Assembly: GCA_033763995.1 (NCBI GenBank)
Contig: JANRJL010000066.1
Span: 1-64,000, forward strand
Direction of reading: 5' to 3'
Source: GCA-2737725 sp033763995
Lineage (GTDB): Bacteria; Pseudomonadota; Alphaproteobacteria; Rhodospirillales; Rhodospirillaceae
DNA length: 64,000 nucleotides
Position 1 is the stretch's first letter. Each line of letters opens with the position of its first letter. Below are positions 17,217-28,008 of this stretch, piece after piece. The notes beneath the pieces are model-generated. The model made no database searches. It worked only from the letters and a program-made list of their open reading frames with translations, and was not told where the DNA came from. The translations under genes were made by a program, and so were the position numbers.

Positions 17217-17975
17217 TTAGATCCGCCAGCCGCAATGGAGTGCCGCGATCCCGCCCGAGAGGTTGCGATAGGTCACGGTGCCGAAGCCGGCGTCTTTCAT
17301 CATCGTCACCAACTTTTCCTGGGGCGGGAACTTGCGGATGCTTTCGGCCAGATAGCGGTACGAGGCCGCATCGCCGGCCACGGCCTGGCCCAACCACGGC
17401 AACACGCCGAAGGAATAGGCGTCATAAAGTCGATCCAGGCCCGGAATCGTCATGCGGCTGAATTCCAGGCACAGGAATTTTCCGCCGGGTACCAGCACGC
17501 GGCGCGCCTCGGCCAGGGCCGCGTCCAGGTGAGTCACGTTGCGAAGTCCGAAGGCGATGGTGAAGGCGTCGAAAGACGACTCCGGAAACGGCAGGCGCTC
17601 GGCGTCGCCCACGCTCCATAACACACCGTCGACGAGTCCCCGGTCGAGGGCACGGTCGCGGCCCACGGCGATCATCTCGGGGTTGATGTCGCAGACGGTC
17701 ACGGGGGTCGCCGCCCCGATGCGCGCCACAATCCGAAAGGCGATGTCGCCCGTGCCTCCGGCCACGTCGACGATGCGCTGGCCAGGGCGCGGGGCCAACA
17801 CGTCGACCATGGTGGTCTTCCACAGGCGGTGCACGCCGGCACTCATGAGGTCGTTCATGAGGTCGTACTTGGGAGCCACCGATTCGAAAACCTCGCGTAC
17901 CATCCCGGCCTTTTCGGCCTCGGGCACGTCGCGAAATCCGAAGTGGGTCTGCCTGGGGTTTTGCTCGGCGGTCAT
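17217..17975 (-). CDS. ubiE: Demethylubiquinone C-methyltransferase UbiE
   Basis: The 252-residue SAM-dependent methyltransferase acts in ubiquinone (and menaquinone) synthesis. Motif I is VDVAGGTGDIAFR; NDLMSAGVHRLWK, GDAERLPFPESSFDAFTIAFGLRNV and FLCLEFSR are UbiE signatures. The start MTAEQNPRQTHFGFRDV at 17975 fits the family better than an in-frame start 54 bp upstream. The product and UbiB act in the same pathway. The divergent mutM gene begins 160 bp away, with a long dyad in between. Confidence 0.95.
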   Translation of the reverse strand: MTAEQNPRQTHFGFRDVPEAEKAGMVREVFESVAPKYDLMNDLMSAGVHRLWKTTMVDVLAPRPGQRIVDVAGGTGDIAFRIVARIGAATPVTVCDINPEMIAVGRDRALDRGLVDGVLWSVGDAERLPFPESSFDAFTIAFGLRNVTHLDAALAEARRVLVPGGKFLCLEFSRMTIPGLDRLYDAYSFGVLPWLGQAVAGDAASYRYLAESIRKFPPQEKLVTMMKDAGFGTVTYRNLSGGIAALHCGWRI

Positions 17976-18007
17976 GGCGGGCGCACCATAGTCTAGTGGA
18001 GCGGATT

Positions 18008-18050
18008 TAACATTCGCAAAATCGCCCAACGAACTGGCATGCGAATGTTA
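18008..18050. promoter_or_regulatory. Long perfect dyad between ubiE and mutM
   Basis: TAACATTCGCA (18008-18018) and TGCGAATGTTA (18040-18050) form a perfect 11-bp inverted repeat with a 21-bp spacer. The arm centres are 32 bp apart, about three helical turns, and the flanks also match imperfectly (GATT and AATC). It lies in the divergent promoter region and is probably a dimeric regulator's operator. The regulator is unknown. Confidence 0.5.
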
Positions 18051-18135
18051 GAATCGGCCCACCAGCCGGGGCGGCCTGTCATGGGAGGCGGTTCACCACC
18101 TCGACAAACCGCGCTGTGTTCAGCATGGTCGCGTC

Positions 18136-18975
18136 ATGCCCGAATTGCCGGAAGTCGAAACCGTCTGTCGTGGCTTGGCCCATGTGATGCAGGGGCGCAG
18201 GCTCGTCCGCGTCGAGGTGCGCCGCAAGGACTTGCGCATTCCTTTTCCGCCGGGCCTGGCCAAGACGCTCACGGGGCGGCGCATCGTGCGGATCTATCGG
18301 CGCGCCAAATACATTCTGATGGACCTCGACGACGATCATGTCGTCATCGCGCATCTCGGCATGTCCGGGCGCATGACGGTCATTGCCCCCGGCACGGCGC
18401 TGGAGGCTCACGATCACGTCGTCTTTCACACCGACGACGGCCAGGAGGTGCGCTTCAACGATCCGCGCCGTTTCGGGCTCATGACGCTCACGACCAAAGC
18501 GGCGCTGGACCGGCACAAGCTGTTTGCCGCCCAGGGCCCCGATCCGCTGCTGGATCCTTTTACGCCCGAGATTCTGTCAGCGGCATTGAAGGGCCGCACG
18601 ACGTCCATCAAAGCCGCATTGCTCGATCAGCGCATCGTCGTGGGCCTGGGCAATATCTATGTATGCGAGGCGTTGTTTCGTGCCAGCATCTCGCCCAAGC
18701 GAAAGTCAGGCACCGTGGCCGGGGCACGTGCCGCAGTGCTGGTGCCCGCCATCAAACAGGTCCTCGAGGAAGCGACCGCCGTGGGTGGCTCCAGCCTCAG
18801 GGACCATGTCCAACCTTCGGGTGAACTCGGCTATTTCCAGCACAATTGGCGGGTTTACGGCCGCGAAGGCGAGGCCTGCACGGCGTCCGGCCATCCTGGC
18901 GGCAAAACCGCTCCTATTAAGCGCGTTGTGCAAGGGGGCCGCTCCACATTCTATTGTCCGGTCTGCCAAAAATAG
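18136..18975 (+). CDS. mutM: Formamidopyrimidine-DNA glycosylase
   Basis: The 279-residue base-excision enzyme removes 8-oxoguanine. MPELPEVETV carries the catalytic Pro and Glu exposed by Met removal. HLGMSGRM, FNDPRRFG and GLGNIYVCEALF are present, as is the helix-two-turn-helix. The zinc finger is unusual: the last pair is normal (Cys274-x2-Cys277), but the first pair reads Cys248-x4-His253 instead of two cysteines. His can bind zinc, so the finger may be of CHCC type. The gene is divergent from ubiE. Confidence 0.96.
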   Translation: MPELPEVETVCRGLAHVMQGRRLVRVEVRRKDLRIPFPPGLAKTLTGRRIVRIYRRAKYILMDLDDDHVVIAHLGMSGRMTVIAPGTALEAHDHVVFHTDDGQEVRFNDPRRFGLMTLTTKAALDRHKLFAAQGPDPLLDPFTPEILSAALKGRTTSIKAALLDQRIVVGLGNIYVCEALFRASISPKRKSGTVAGARAAVLVPAIKQVLEEATAVGGSSLRDHVQPSGELGYFQHNWRVYGREGEACTASGHPGGKTAPIKRVVQGGRSTFYCPVCQK

Positions 18976-19092
18976 CAGCGGCACTCCGTTCGCTTCTATG
19001 TTGCGCTGCACACTTCCATTTGACGCGCCCCGGGCCCGGGTGTAGACCGCGCCGCCTTCAAACCGGCCCCCCAAGGGGGTATGGAGACGCCC

Positions 19093-19869
19093 ATGGCTTA
19101 CGAAAACATCTTGGTGGAGACCCGCGGTCACGTGGGCATCGTCACCCTCAACCGGCCCAAGGCGCTCAATGCGCTCTCCAGCGGCTTGATCCGCGACTTG
19201 GGCCTGGCGCTCGATGCCTTCGAGGCCGACGACAGCGTGCGCGCCATCGTCATCACCGGCAACGAAAAGGCTTTCGCCGCCGGGGCCGACATCAAGGAAA
19301 TGTCCTCCAAGTCCTTCGTCGATGCCTACGTCGGCGACTTCATCACCAAGGGCTGGGAGCGCGTCACGGTTTGCCGCAAGCCGATCATCGCCGCCGTGGC
19401 CGGATACGCCCTGGGCGGGGGCTGCGAATTGGCCATGATGTGCGACTTCATCATCGCCGCCGAGACCGCCCGCTTCGGCCAGCCCGAAATCACGCTGGGC
19501 ATTCTTCCGGGGGCCGGCGGCACTCAGCGCCTCACCCGCGCCGTGGGCAAGGCCAAGGCCATGGACATGGTGTTGACCGCCCGCCAAATGGACGCCGCCG
19601 AAGCCGAGCGCTCGGGTCTCGTTAGCCGCGTCGTGCCCGCCGACAAATTGATGGAAGAGGCCCTCAAGGCCGCCGAGCGAATCGCCGAGCTCTCGCTTCC
19701 GGCCGTCATGATGGCCAAAGAATCGGTCAACCGCGCGTTCGAGACCACCCTGGCCGAGGGTGTGCGGTTCGAGCGGCGCATGTTCCACGCCACCTTCGCC
19801 CTGGAAGACCAAAAAGAAGGCATGGCGGCCTTCGTCGAAAAGCGCCAACCGGCCTTTAAACACCGTTAA
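19093..19869 (+). CDS. Enoyl-CoA hydratase
   Basis: The 258-residue crotonase has both catalytic glutamates of true hydratases: GGCELAMMCD and PEITLGILPGAGG. The oxyanion-hole motif AAGADIKEM is also complete. It should hydrate 2-enoyl-CoA in fatty acid oxidation. The ATG at 19093 was taken because GGAG lies 7 nt upstream; an in-frame ATG 12 bp earlier would overlap that site. It is followed by the rpsT promoter. Confidence 0.92.
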   Translation: MAYENILVETRGHVGIVTLNRPKALNALSSGLIRDLGLALDAFEADDSVRAIVITGNEKAFAAGADIKEMSSKSFVDAYVGDFITKGWERVTVCRKPIIAAVAGYALGGGCELAMMCDFIIAAETARFGQPEITLGILPGAGGTQRLTRAVGKAKAMDMVLTARQMDAAEAERSGLVSRVVPADKLMEEALKAAERIAELSLPAVMMAKESVNRAFETTLAEGVRFERRMFHATFALEDQKEGMAAFVEKRQPAFKHR

Positions 19870-19908
19870 GCCCTCCGCTGAGGAGGCGTCCCGCCAGGCC
19901 AGGACGTG

Positions 19909-19937
19909 TTGACGGCGCTGGGCCACTCTCCTATAAG
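19909..19937 (+). promoter_or_regulatory. Sigma-70-like promoter for rpsT
   Basis: TTGACG (19909-19914) and TATAAG (19932-19937) are separated by exactly 17 bp. Each box matches consensus at 5 of 6 positions. Transcription would start near 19944, giving a leader of about 70 nt before rpsT. Confidence 0.7.
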
Positions 19938-20014
19938 GCGCCCTCCTTTTTCGGGGCCACGGCCCACGACGGCTTGGCCCCGGCTCGACCCCTCATTTCA
20001 AGAAGATTTCCGCG

Positions 20015-20281
20015 ATGGCTCAGCATAAGTCCGCCAAGAAACGCATCCGCCGCAACGCCCGCCGGCAGGACATCAACCGCTCGCGCCTGAGCCGGATTCG
20101 CACCGCCGTGAAGGGCGTCGAGACCGCCATTGCCGCCGGCGATAAAACCGCCGCCCAAGCCGCCCTGAAGAAAGCCATGCCCGAAATGATGCGCGGCGGC
20201 GCCAAGGGCGTGATGCACAAGAGCACCATCTCGCGCAAGCTCTCGCGTCTTTCGCAGCGCATCAAAAAGCTCGGCGCCTAG
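20015..20281 (+). CDS. rpsT: 30S ribosomal protein S20
   Basis: The 88-residue, Lys/Arg/Ala-rich helical protein begins MAQHKSAKKRIRRNARRQDINRSR and ends ISRKLSRLSQRIKKL, the standard S20 sequence. It binds 16S rRNA early in 30S assembly. It has its own promoter and stands just upstream of the dnaA region, a conserved alphaproteobacterial arrangement. A short hairpin (CCGTCG/CGACGG, 20301-20318) without a T-run follows and might be a weak terminator. Confidence 0.96.
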   Translation: MAQHKSAKKRIRRNARRQDINRSRLSRIRTAVKGVETAIAAGDKTAAQAALKKAMPEMMRGGAKGVMHKSTISRKLSRLSQRIKKLGA

Positions 20282-20928
20282 CGCGACCGTCGCTCGCGCC
20301 CCGTCGTTCCGGCGACGGACATCGCGTTTCCAATCACCTCCGTCCCGAGTCGGATTCGATTCGCCGAGTCGCGCACGCGCGCGACGTTCGCCTGCGTTGT
20401 CGGGCAACGGGATTTTCCACCAACACGCGCGTCGAAGCGGTCGGACCCGATCAAACGCTTTACATGCCGCGCCGGTTGCGTCTCACCGGAGTCGAACCCG
20501 AAGGCCGCGCGGGCGTTGACGTGGACGCGACTCAGCGGGGTCTGCGATTCGCGGGTGCCTTGTCGTTACGAATCAACAAGATGCCGCCGCGCCCCTCGTC
20601 TCAATCAAAACTGCCGCGCCTTTGTCGGACGTGCGCGCGCTGTCAAGCGATCTTTGTTCTTGTGCGCGCGCCTCGCGTGACTACATTGCCGCGCGTTGAG
20701 CGTCGGCTGCGGACGTTGAAAAAAATTACGACGAAGCGGCTTGACGTTGACGGTGAGTCGTCGCCAGTGTGGCGGCAGAACAAACGAGAGTTTCATTTTC
20801 ATTCCATCTCGAAGCGGACCCGGTGCCGGGAAGTTGGGGCGGCACCGCGGAGGAGTTTCGGCGGGGGAACGGCGGCGCGGCGGATGACGGCGCGCGGTCG
20901 GTGACAGAACGAAGATAGGGGTTGTTGG
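20282..20928. other. Non-coding region upstream of dnaA; possible dnaA control region or origin
   Basis: No convincing gene lies in these 647 bp; the longest plus-strand frame is an Arg-rich composition artefact. The region holds nine GANTC sites (annotated separately), an A-tract at 20718-20725, and one TTTTCCACC (20413-20421) that resembles a DnaA box at 7 of 9 positions. No cluster of good DnaA boxes was found. It may carry the dnaA promoter, the origin, or both; the sequence alone does not decide. Confidence 0.5.
20347..20759. promoter_or_regulatory. GANTC (CcrM methylation-type) cluster upstream of dnaA
   Basis: GANTC occurs at 20347, 20353, 20358, 20366, 20489, 20529, 20546, 20570 and 20755, nine sites in 413 bp. 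Four of them lie within 24 bp (20347-20370). CcrM methylates this motif in alphaproteobacteria, and its methylation state times dnaA and origin activity in Caulobacter. Confidence 0.6.
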
Positions 20929-22311
20929 GTGACGCGAGGGGATCACGGGGCGGTCGAGAACTTGGAGTGGGACCGCATCAAGACCCGCTTGAAAAAAGAG
21001 TTCGGCGAATCGGCGTTCAAGAGCTGGGTCAAGCCCATCGTTCTGGACGGCATTCGCAACGGCGAAGTGGAATTGGCCGTCCCGACGCGCTTCATGCGGG
21101 ACTGGATCATCACCCACTACGCCGAACGCATCCGCGCGCTGTGGACCAGCGAGAACCCCACCGTGCGCCGGGTCAGCGTCAAGGTGGCCACCATCGGCAC
21201 GGCGGCGTCGGCGCCGGTTCGCGCCACGGCGGCGTCCCTGCCGACCCCGCCCACCCCCCAACGCGCCACGGTTCCATTCGGCTCCGAACTTTCGGCCTCG
21301 CTCGATCCCCGGTACACCTTCGCCAACTTCGTCGTCGGCAAGCCCAATGAATTCGCCTACGCGGCGGCCAAGCGCGTGGCCGAGGCCGACGAAGTCAGCT
21401 TCAATCCCCTGTTCCTCTATGGCGGCGTCGGCCTGGGCAAGACCCACCTGATGCACGCGATCGCCTGGGAGATCCGCCAACGCTCGCCGCAGCGGCGCGT
21501 GATCTACATGTCCGCCGAGAAGTTTATGTACAGCTTCGTCCGCGCGCTCAGGAACCAGGATACGGTGTCCTTCAAGGAACAGTTCCGCACCGTCGACGTG
21601 CTGATGATCGACGACGTGCAATTCATCGCCGGCAAGGACGCCACCCAGGAAGAGTTCTTCCACACTTTCAACGCGCTGGTGGACCAGGGCCGCCAGATCG
21701 TCCTTTCGGCCGACAAATCGCCCTCGAACCTGGAAGAAATCGGCGACCGCTTGCGCTCGCGCCTGTCGTCGGGGCTGGTGGCCGATCTGCACCCCACCAC
21801 CTTCGAGCTGCGGCTCGGTATTCTCGACACCAAGGCCGAAAGCCTGGGCGCGGCCGTGCCGCCCAAGGTCAAGGAATTCCTGGCCCACAAGATCACCACC
21901 AACGTCCGCGAGCTGGAGGGCGCGCTCACGCGCCTCGTGGCCCATGCCCAACTGGTCGGCGGCGACATCACGCTGGAGACGGCCCAAGACCTGCTGCAAG
22001 ACGTGCTGCGCGCCCATGACCGCAAGCTCACCATGGAAGAAATTCAGCGCCGCGTGGCCGAGCATTTCAAGATTCGCCTGTCCGACATGAGTTCGGCGCG
22101 CCGCGCCCGCGTCGTCGCCCGGCCCCGCCAAGTGGCGATGTATCTGGCCAAGCAACTCACCTCGCGCTCCCTGCCCGAGATCGGGCGGGCCTTTGGCGGA
22201 CGCGACCACACCACCGTCATGCACGCCGTGCGCAAGGTGGAAGAACTCTGCCGCGGCGATACCGCCTTCGCCGAGGACGTCGAGCTGCTCACCCGCATGC
22301 TCGAAAACTGA
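20929..22311 (+). CDS. dnaA: Chromosomal replication initiator protein DnaA
   Basis: The 460-residue protein binds DnaA boxes and opens the origin. Domain I (about 10-85) is followed by a short Pro/Ala-rich linker. The AAA+ domain has Walker A GGVGLGKT (165-172) and Walker B MIDDVQF. C-terminal domain IV carries the DNA-binding signature GGRDHTTVMHA. The GTG start has AGGGG 7 nt upstream. It is followed by dnaN, recF and gyrB on the same strand. Confidence 0.98.
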   Translation: MTRGDHGAVENLEWDRIKTRLKKEFGESAFKSWVKPIVLDGIRNGEVELAVPTRFMRDWIITHYAERIRALWTSENPTVRRVSVKVATIGTAASAPVRATAASLPTPPTPQRATVPFGSELSASLDPRYTFANFVVGKPNEFAYAAAKRVAEADEVSFNPLFLYGGVGLGKTHLMHAIAWEIRQRSPQRRVIYMSAEKFMYSFVRALRNQDTVSFKEQFRTVDVLMIDDVQFIAGKDATQEEFFHTFNALVDQGRQIVLSADKSPSNLEEIGDRLRSRLSSGLVADLHPTTFELRLGILDTKAESLGAAVPPKVKEFLAHKITTNVRELEGALTRLVAHAQLVGGDITLETAQDLLQDVLRAHDRKLTMEEIQRRVAEHFKIRLSDMSSARRARVVARPRQVAMYLAKQLTSRSLPEIGRAFGGRDHTTVMHAVRKVEELCRGDTAFAEDVELLTRMLEN

Positions 22312-22522
22312 CGGCGGCGGACCGCCGGATACTTAGGCTGTTGGTGATGCGCCGCGCGGCTTTTTTCGTTAGGCCGCCCGCCCCCCTGTTGATATAGTCG
22401 AAAGTCCTGCCGAACGGCGGGCCGGGGCGCCGTTCCCGGTTCGCTGGCCGACCCCTCAAGGTCCTTGGGCACATGGTCCTTGGGCAGGGCCAACAAGAAC
22501 ACAACAGAACGCCATCCGATCC

Positions 22523-23641
22523 ATGAAACTTGTCATCGAGCGGGCCGCCCTCCTCAAATCTCTCGGGCACGTCCAGAGCGTCGTCGAGCGGCGCAACACC
22601 ATTCCGATCTTGTCCAACGTCCGCATCGACGCGGCCAAGGGCAACCTGTCGCTGCATGCCACCGACATGGACATCGAGATCGCCGAAACCACGGCGGCCG
22701 ACGTCGGCAAGGGCGGAGCCACCACGACGCCGGTGCTCACCCTTTATGAAATCGTGCGCAAGCTGCCCGACGGCTCCCAGGTCGAGATGACGACCGCCGC
22801 CGACGGCGGGCACATCACCCTGGCGGCGGGGCGCTCGCGCTTCACGCTCGCCTGCCTGCCGGTGGAGGATTTCCCCGCCATGGCCGGCGGCGATTTCAGC
22901 CATTCCTTCAAGCTCGCCGCCGCCGACCTGCGCGGGCTCATCGACCGCTCGCGTTTTGCCATCTCCACCGAGGAGACCCGCTATTACCTGAACGGCATTT
23001 ACCTGCACGCCGCCAAAAGCGACGGTGTCGCGGTGCTGCGCGCGGTCGCCACCGACGGCCACCGTTTGGCGCGCGTCGAATTGCCGCTGCCCGAGGGGGC
23101 CGCCGGCATGCCGGGCGTCATCGTGCCGCGCAAGACCGTGGGCGAATTGCGCAAGCTGATCGAGGAAAGCGATGCCGACGTGTCCATTTCCTTGTCGGAC
23201 GCGAAAATCCGCTTCGGTTTCGACAACGCGGTGCTCACCTCCAAGCTGATCGACGGCACCTTTCCCGACTACGAGCGCGTCATTCCGGCGGGCAACGACA
23301 AGACGCTGGAAATCAACCGCAAGGACATGTTCGACGCGGTCGATCGTGTCTCGGCCATCAGCTCGGAGAAGTCGCGCTCCATCAAGATGAGCTGCGAGAA
23401 GGGCATGGTCACGCTGTCGGCTTCCAGCCCCGAGGCGGGCAGCGCCACCGAGGAAGTGGAAGCCTCCTACGGCGCCGGTCAATTGGAGATCGGGTTCAAC
23501 TCGCGTTATCTGCTCGATATTCTGCAGCAGATCGAGGGCGACGCGGCCCGCTTCGTCATGGCCGATGCGGCCTCGCCCACCGTCATCCGCGACGTCGCCG
23601 ACGGCTCGGCGGTTTACGTGCTCATGCCGATGCGGGTGTGA
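22523..23641 (+). CDS. dnaN: DNA polymerase III beta sliding clamp
   Basis: The 372-residue clamp begins MKLVIERAALLKSLGHVQSVVERRNTIPILSNV and ends YVLMPMRV, both hallmark ends of DnaN. Three repeated clamp domains span the protein. It encircles DNA and tethers Pol III and repair polymerases. The 211-bp gap after dnaA contains a T-run behind a short GC hairpin (near 22353-22368), a possible terminator or pause, and AT-rich GATATAGTC near 22393 that may be a promoter element. Confidence 0.98.
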   Translation: MKLVIERAALLKSLGHVQSVVERRNTIPILSNVRIDAAKGNLSLHATDMDIEIAETTAADVGKGGATTTPVLTLYEIVRKLPDGSQVEMTTAADGGHITLAAGRSRFTLACLPVEDFPAMAGGDFSHSFKLAAADLRGLIDRSRFAISTEETRYYLNGIYLHAAKSDGVAVLRAVATDGHRLARVELPLPEGAAGMPGVIVPRKTVGELRKLIEESDADVSISLSDAKIRFGFDNAVLTSKLIDGTFPDYERVIPAGNDKTLEINRKDMFDAVDRVSAISSEKSRSIKMSCEKGMVTLSASSPEAGSATEEVEASYGAGQLEIGFNSRYLLDILQQIEGDAARFVMADAASPTVIRDVADGSAVYVLMPMRV

Positions 23642-23651
23642 CGCGCGCCCC

Positions 23652-24878
23652 GTGAACGCGCATCCCGACAGCCGCGATCATCTCGCCTCCGCGCCTGCGT
23701 TAACTTCGGCGGTCCGCGCCGGCGTGCGGCGCATCTCGCTCAGCGCCTTTCGCAGCTACGACACGCTCAAACTTGAGGTCGGCGACGGACCCGTGGTGCT
23801 GGCGGGCGCCAACGGCTCGGGCAAGACGAATTTACTGGAAGCGATTTCGTTTCTGGCCCCCGGCCGTGGCCTGCGCGGCGCGCGGCTCACGGGCGTGACC
23901 CACGCCCTCCCCACGGGCTTGCCCGGGGTCAAACCCTGGGCCGTGGCCGCCGAGGTCTATACGCCCGAGGGCGACGTGCGCATGGGCACGGGGCTCGCTC
24001 CCGAGGGCGGCGAGAAGCGCGTGGTCCACGTGGACGGTGCGGCCGTCCGCGGCCAGGCGGTGCTGGCGCGTCACTTCGGTCTGGTGTGGCTCACGCCCGC
24101 CATGGACCGGCTGTTCCTCGAAGCGCCTGCCGCCCGGCGCAAATTTCTGGACCGGCTGATCATCGCGTTCGACCCCGACCACGCCGGGCGCACGGCGGCC
24201 TTTGATCGCGCCTACCGCCAGCGCGCGCGGTTGTTTCGCGACGCCGTCAAGGACGGGGTTTGGTACGCCTCCCTGGAAGACACCATGGCCCGCTACGGCG
24301 TGGCCATCGCGGCGGCCCGGCGCGATATGATCAACCGCTTGAACGCGGCCTTGGTGGACGCGCGTGGGCCGTTTCCCGGGGCACGGCTCGAATTGCAGGG
24401 CGCGGTCGATGACTGGCTGGTGCAAATGCCCGCCGTCGACGTGGAGGAAAAACTTCGCGGAGCACTCGCTCAAAGTCGCGCCGCGCGCATGGCCGAGGAC
24501 GGCGCCAGCGAGCCCGGGCCCCATCGCAGCGACCTCGTGGCCGTGTTCGCCATGCCCGGTCACGACAGCCACGGCCAGGCGGCCGAGCAGTGCTCCACCG
24601 GCGAGCAGAAGGCCTTGCTGATCGCCATTCTGCTGGCCCAGGCCCGGTTGCAGAAAATCCAGCGGGGCTTTGCCCCGGTGTTGCTGCTGGATGAGATCGC
24701 CGCCCACCTGGACCGGCAGCGCCGTCAGGCCCTGTTTTCGGAGATTTTGGCCCTGGGCGCGCAAGCCTGGATGACGGGTACCGACGAGGGGGTCTTCGCC
24801 GACTTGGGCCCCAGCGCGCAAGTCTTCGCAATCCGGCGGAATTCCTTGGTTCCAAGCCCTCGTAATCCCCCGCCATGA
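23652..24878 (+). CDS. recF: DNA replication and repair protein RecF
   Basis: The 408-residue SMC-like ATPase loads RecA at gaps with RecO and RecR. Walker A GANGSGKTNLLEAI follows ISLSAFRSYDTLKL. The ABC-type signature STGEQKALLIAILLAQA and Walker B VLLLDEIAAHLD are at the C-terminus. The GTG start at 23652 lies 10 bp after dnaN. An N-terminal extension of about 25 residues makes it slightly longer than typical RecF. Confidence 0.95.
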   Translation: MNAHPDSRDHLASAPALTSAVRAGVRRISLSAFRSYDTLKLEVGDGPVVLAGANGSGKTNLLEAISFLAPGRGLRGARLTGVTHALPTGLPGVKPWAVAAEVYTPEGDVRMGTGLAPEGGEKRVVHVDGAAVRGQAVLARHFGLVWLTPAMDRLFLEAPAARRKFLDRLIIAFDPDHAGRTAAFDRAYRQRARLFRDAVKDGVWYASLEDTMARYGVAIAAARRDMINRLNAALVDARGPFPGARLELQGAVDDWLVQMPAVDVEEKLRGALAQSRAARMAEDGASEPGPHRSDLVAVFAMPGHDSHGQAAEQCSTGEQKALLIAILLAQARLQKIQRGFAPVLLLDEIAAHLDRQRRQALFSEILALGAQAWMTGTDEGVFADLGPSAQVFAIRRNSLVPSPRNPPP

Positions 24879-24942
24879 TCGCTATTGTGGCGCTGACAGA
24901 GACCTTGCGAGACCCCAAAAAGACCTCAAAAAAGAGCCCGCC

Positions 24943-27456
<2,514 letters not shown>

Positions 27457-27490
27457 CTCAGGCCCAGCGCCCCATTGACCAAGGCTGCGA

Positions 27491-27513
27491 GTGTAATACA
27501 TACTGTATTACAC
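27491..27513. promoter_or_regulatory. Perfect palindrome upstream of the MNT/HEPN pair
   Basis: GTGTAATAC (27491-27499) and GTATTACAC (27505-27513) form a perfect 9-bp inverted repeat around ATACT. It ends 15 bp before the MNT gene. The AT-rich arms overlap likely -10 sequence, so this is a good candidate for an autoregulatory operator. Confidence 0.65.
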
Positions 27514-27528
27514 ATTTGGTACTAGGCC

Positions 27529-28008
27529 ATGGCCAACACCCCCGTCATGTCGCTGCGCGTTGCACCCAAGCACCGGCCTTTGGTGCGGCGGGCGGCGCGT
27601 GCCTTGCGCGATCAGCCGCGGCTCGCAGCACAGCTTGCGGGCCTGCTGGGCGGCAAGCCGGCGGTCTTGGAGCCCGCTTTGGGCCCCTTCCGCGACCAGG
27701 AGGCCGCGCTGGGCTTTATCCGCGACCGGCTGGTCGCCTGTCTGAAGCCCGAGGAGGTCTGGCTGTTCGGCAGCCGCGCGCGGGGCAACGCCCGGCCCGA
27801 CAGCGACTTCGACATCCTCGTCGTGCTGCCCGACGACGCCCAGCTCGATTATCAGCGCGTTTATGAGCCGCTAATGGCGTCGGGGCTCGGCTGCGACGTG
27901 GTGCCGTGCCGCAAGTCGGACTTCCGCGCCGAGGCGCTCGAGCCCGGCACGATGAGCGCGCGCGTCGTCACGGAAGGGCGGTTGTTGTACCGCCGTCGGC
28001 CGCGATGA
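27529..28008 (+). CDS. MNT-type nucleotidyltransferase antitoxin with an N-terminal DNA-binding-like region
   Basis: The 159-residue protein has a minimal nucleotidyltransferase domain (about 60-159) with GSRARG (81-86) and the metal-binding pair DSDFD (Asp93, Asp95). MNT antitoxins neutralise HEPN toxins, in studied cases by adenylylating them. The first 45 residues (MSLRVAPKHRPLVRRAARAL) resemble the strand-helix start of ribbon-helix-helix proteins; that part is inference. A perfect palindrome lies just upstream. The stop overlaps the HEPN start by 4 bp. Confidence 0.8.
   Translation: MANTPVMSLRVAPKHRPLVRRAARALRDQPRLAAQLAGLLGGKPAVLEPALGPFRDQEAALGFIRDRLVACLKPEEVWLFGSRARGNARPDSDFDILVVLPDDAQLDYQRVYEPLMASGLGCDVVPCRKSDFRAEALEPGTMSARVVTEGRLLYRRRPR

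Noticed and set aside
17215..17397. In-frame N-terminal extension of ubiB
   Set aside because: It overlaps ubiE coding sequence and has no UbiB similarity; the ATG at 17214 gives the family start.
20413..20421. DnaA-box-like TTTTCCACC as proof of an origin
   Set aside because: Single 7-of-9 match; no cluster of boxes, so the origin was left as a possibility only.
20464..20904. 146-codon plus-strand open frame upstream of dnaA
   Set aside because: Arg-rich composition with no domain, no ribosome binding site and no family pattern; it fits a GC-rich chance frame.
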